A stretch of 8,270 nt of DNA from SCSIO-59966 sp046566185 (lineage in GTDB: Bacteria; Actinomycetota; Actinomycetes; Actinomycetales; SCSIO-59966): assembly GCA_046566185.1 (NCBI GenBank), contig JBKHXE010000120.1:1-8270 (forward strand). The letters are read 5' to 3'. Numbering within the stretch: position 1 is the first letter of the stretch; the number at the start of each line of letters is the position of its first letter. The notes beneath the pieces are model-generated. The model was given only the letters and a program-made list of their open reading frames with translations, did no database searches and was not told the DNA's origin. Below are positions 7,776 to 8,270 of this stretch, piece after piece. The position numbers and the translations under genes are program-made.

Positions 7776-8270
7776 CGGGCCCGTCCGGGTCGTCGTGGCG
7801 CCGGTACATCGCCCTCATCCGACCGGCCGGGTCGAGCCGCTGCAGAACGGTGTCGGTGATCGCGGTGAGCTGCCGCACCTGCTCGGGGGTCAGGGCGTCG
7901 ATGACGTGCTCGCGCACCGTCGCGACGTGACCGGGCGCGGCCGTCTGCACGCTGCGCCAGCCGTCGTCGGTGAGACGGGCGTTGGTGGCGCGCGCGTCCT
8001 CCGGGCACGGGAACCGCTCGACCAGCCCCCGGTCCTCGAGCCTGCGGACGACGTGGGACAGGCGCGGCAGGGTCGCGTTCGTCAGCGCGGCGAGGGCGGT
8101 CATCCGCAGCGTGCGGCCCGGCGCCTCGGACAGCATGGCCAGCACGTAGTACTCGAAGTTGGTCAGTCCGGCGTCGCGCCGCAGCTGGGAGTCCAGCGTG
8201 CCCGGCAGCAGCTCGAGCACGGCGGCCAGGCGCACCCATGCCGCCAGCTGCTCGCGGGTCAGCCACCGCG
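7750..8270 (-). CDS. MarR-family winged-helix transcriptional regulator, 5' end cut by the window edge
   Basis: Probable dimeric DNA-binding repressor or activator; ligand and targets unknown. The frame stays open to the right edge, giving 172 residues in the window. GTG 8235 is not taken as the start, because the upstream codons encode WLTREQLAAW, a typical N-terminal dimerisation helix of this family. The true start lies just outside. Visible parts are LTNFEYYVLAMLSEAPG leading into the winged helix, the helix-turn-helix MTALAALTNATLPRLSHVVRRLEDRG, and a wing with PEDARATNARLTDDG that resembles the family's D-x-R wing motif. A C-terminal helix (LTPEQVRQLTAITDTVLQRL) completes the dimer interface. 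A short acidic tail (HDDPDGPGDSVDDAP) follows. It has the same orientation as ileS, but the intervening promoter and T-box suggest a separate unit. No divergent target gene is in view. Confidence 0.9.
   Translation of the reverse strand, partial: RWLTREQLAAWVRLAAVLELLPGTLDSQLRRDAGLTNFEYYVLAMLSEAPGRTLRMTALAALTNATLPRLSHVVRRLEDRGLVERFPCPEDARATNARLTDDGWRSVQTAAPGHVATVREHVIDALTPEQVRQLTAITDTVLQRLDPAGRMRAMYRRHDDPDGPGDSVDDAP

Noticed and set aside
7750..8235. GTG 8235 as the true start of the MarR-type gene
   Set aside because: Family-like sequence (WLTREQLAAW) continues in frame upstream to the window edge, so the gene is truncated by the window rather than starting there.

Overview
This is a GC-rich (roughly 70% by eye) chromosomal segment with strong G/C third-position bias. 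Every gene I can support lies on the minus strand, so transcription runs right to left. Gene content and order (ileS, folC, a DUF4233 membrane protein, ndk, a TIGR03960-type radical SAM protein), frequent GTG starts, a eukaryote-like type 2 IleRS and an ileS T-box leader point to a high-GC actinomycete (Actinomycetota). The genus cannot be fixed from the sequence alone; a Geodermatophilales-like lineage is only a guess.

Layout in transcription order: (1) 8270-7750, a MarR-type regulator cut off at its N-terminus by the window edge. (2) 7775-7514, a putative promoter inside the end of that gene, then a T-box riboswitch with an isoleucine AUC specifier, a canonical T-box and a ribosome-binding site that can be masked. 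(3) 7513-4313, ileS. (4) 4316-2949, folC, overlapping ileS by GTGA. (5) 2952-2596, a small four-helix DUF4233 membrane protein, overlapping folC by another GTGA. (6) 2595-2448, a gap holding a nested inverted repeat, a short palindrome over a possible -10 and a clear Shine-Dalgarno site. (7) 2447-2010, ndk. (8) 1940 to beyond position 1, a radical SAM protein that lacks only its last few residues.

ileS, folC and the DUF4233 gene look like one translationally coupled unit whose expression should follow the charging state of tRNA-Ile through the T-box. ndk and the radical SAM gene follow in the same direction and may be read through from upstream, but ndk may also have its own promoter. The functions are mostly housekeeping: tRNA charging, folate polyglutamylation and NTP balance. 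The radical SAM protein is the one enzyme of unknown reaction.

I found no mobile element, CRISPR array, tRNA, rRNA or defence system. No gap exceeds about 240 bases. The most informative non-coding element is the T-box leader. I do not see a wholly new system here; the best leads are the mechanism of that leader, the structured ndk upstream region and the uncharacterised radical SAM enzyme.
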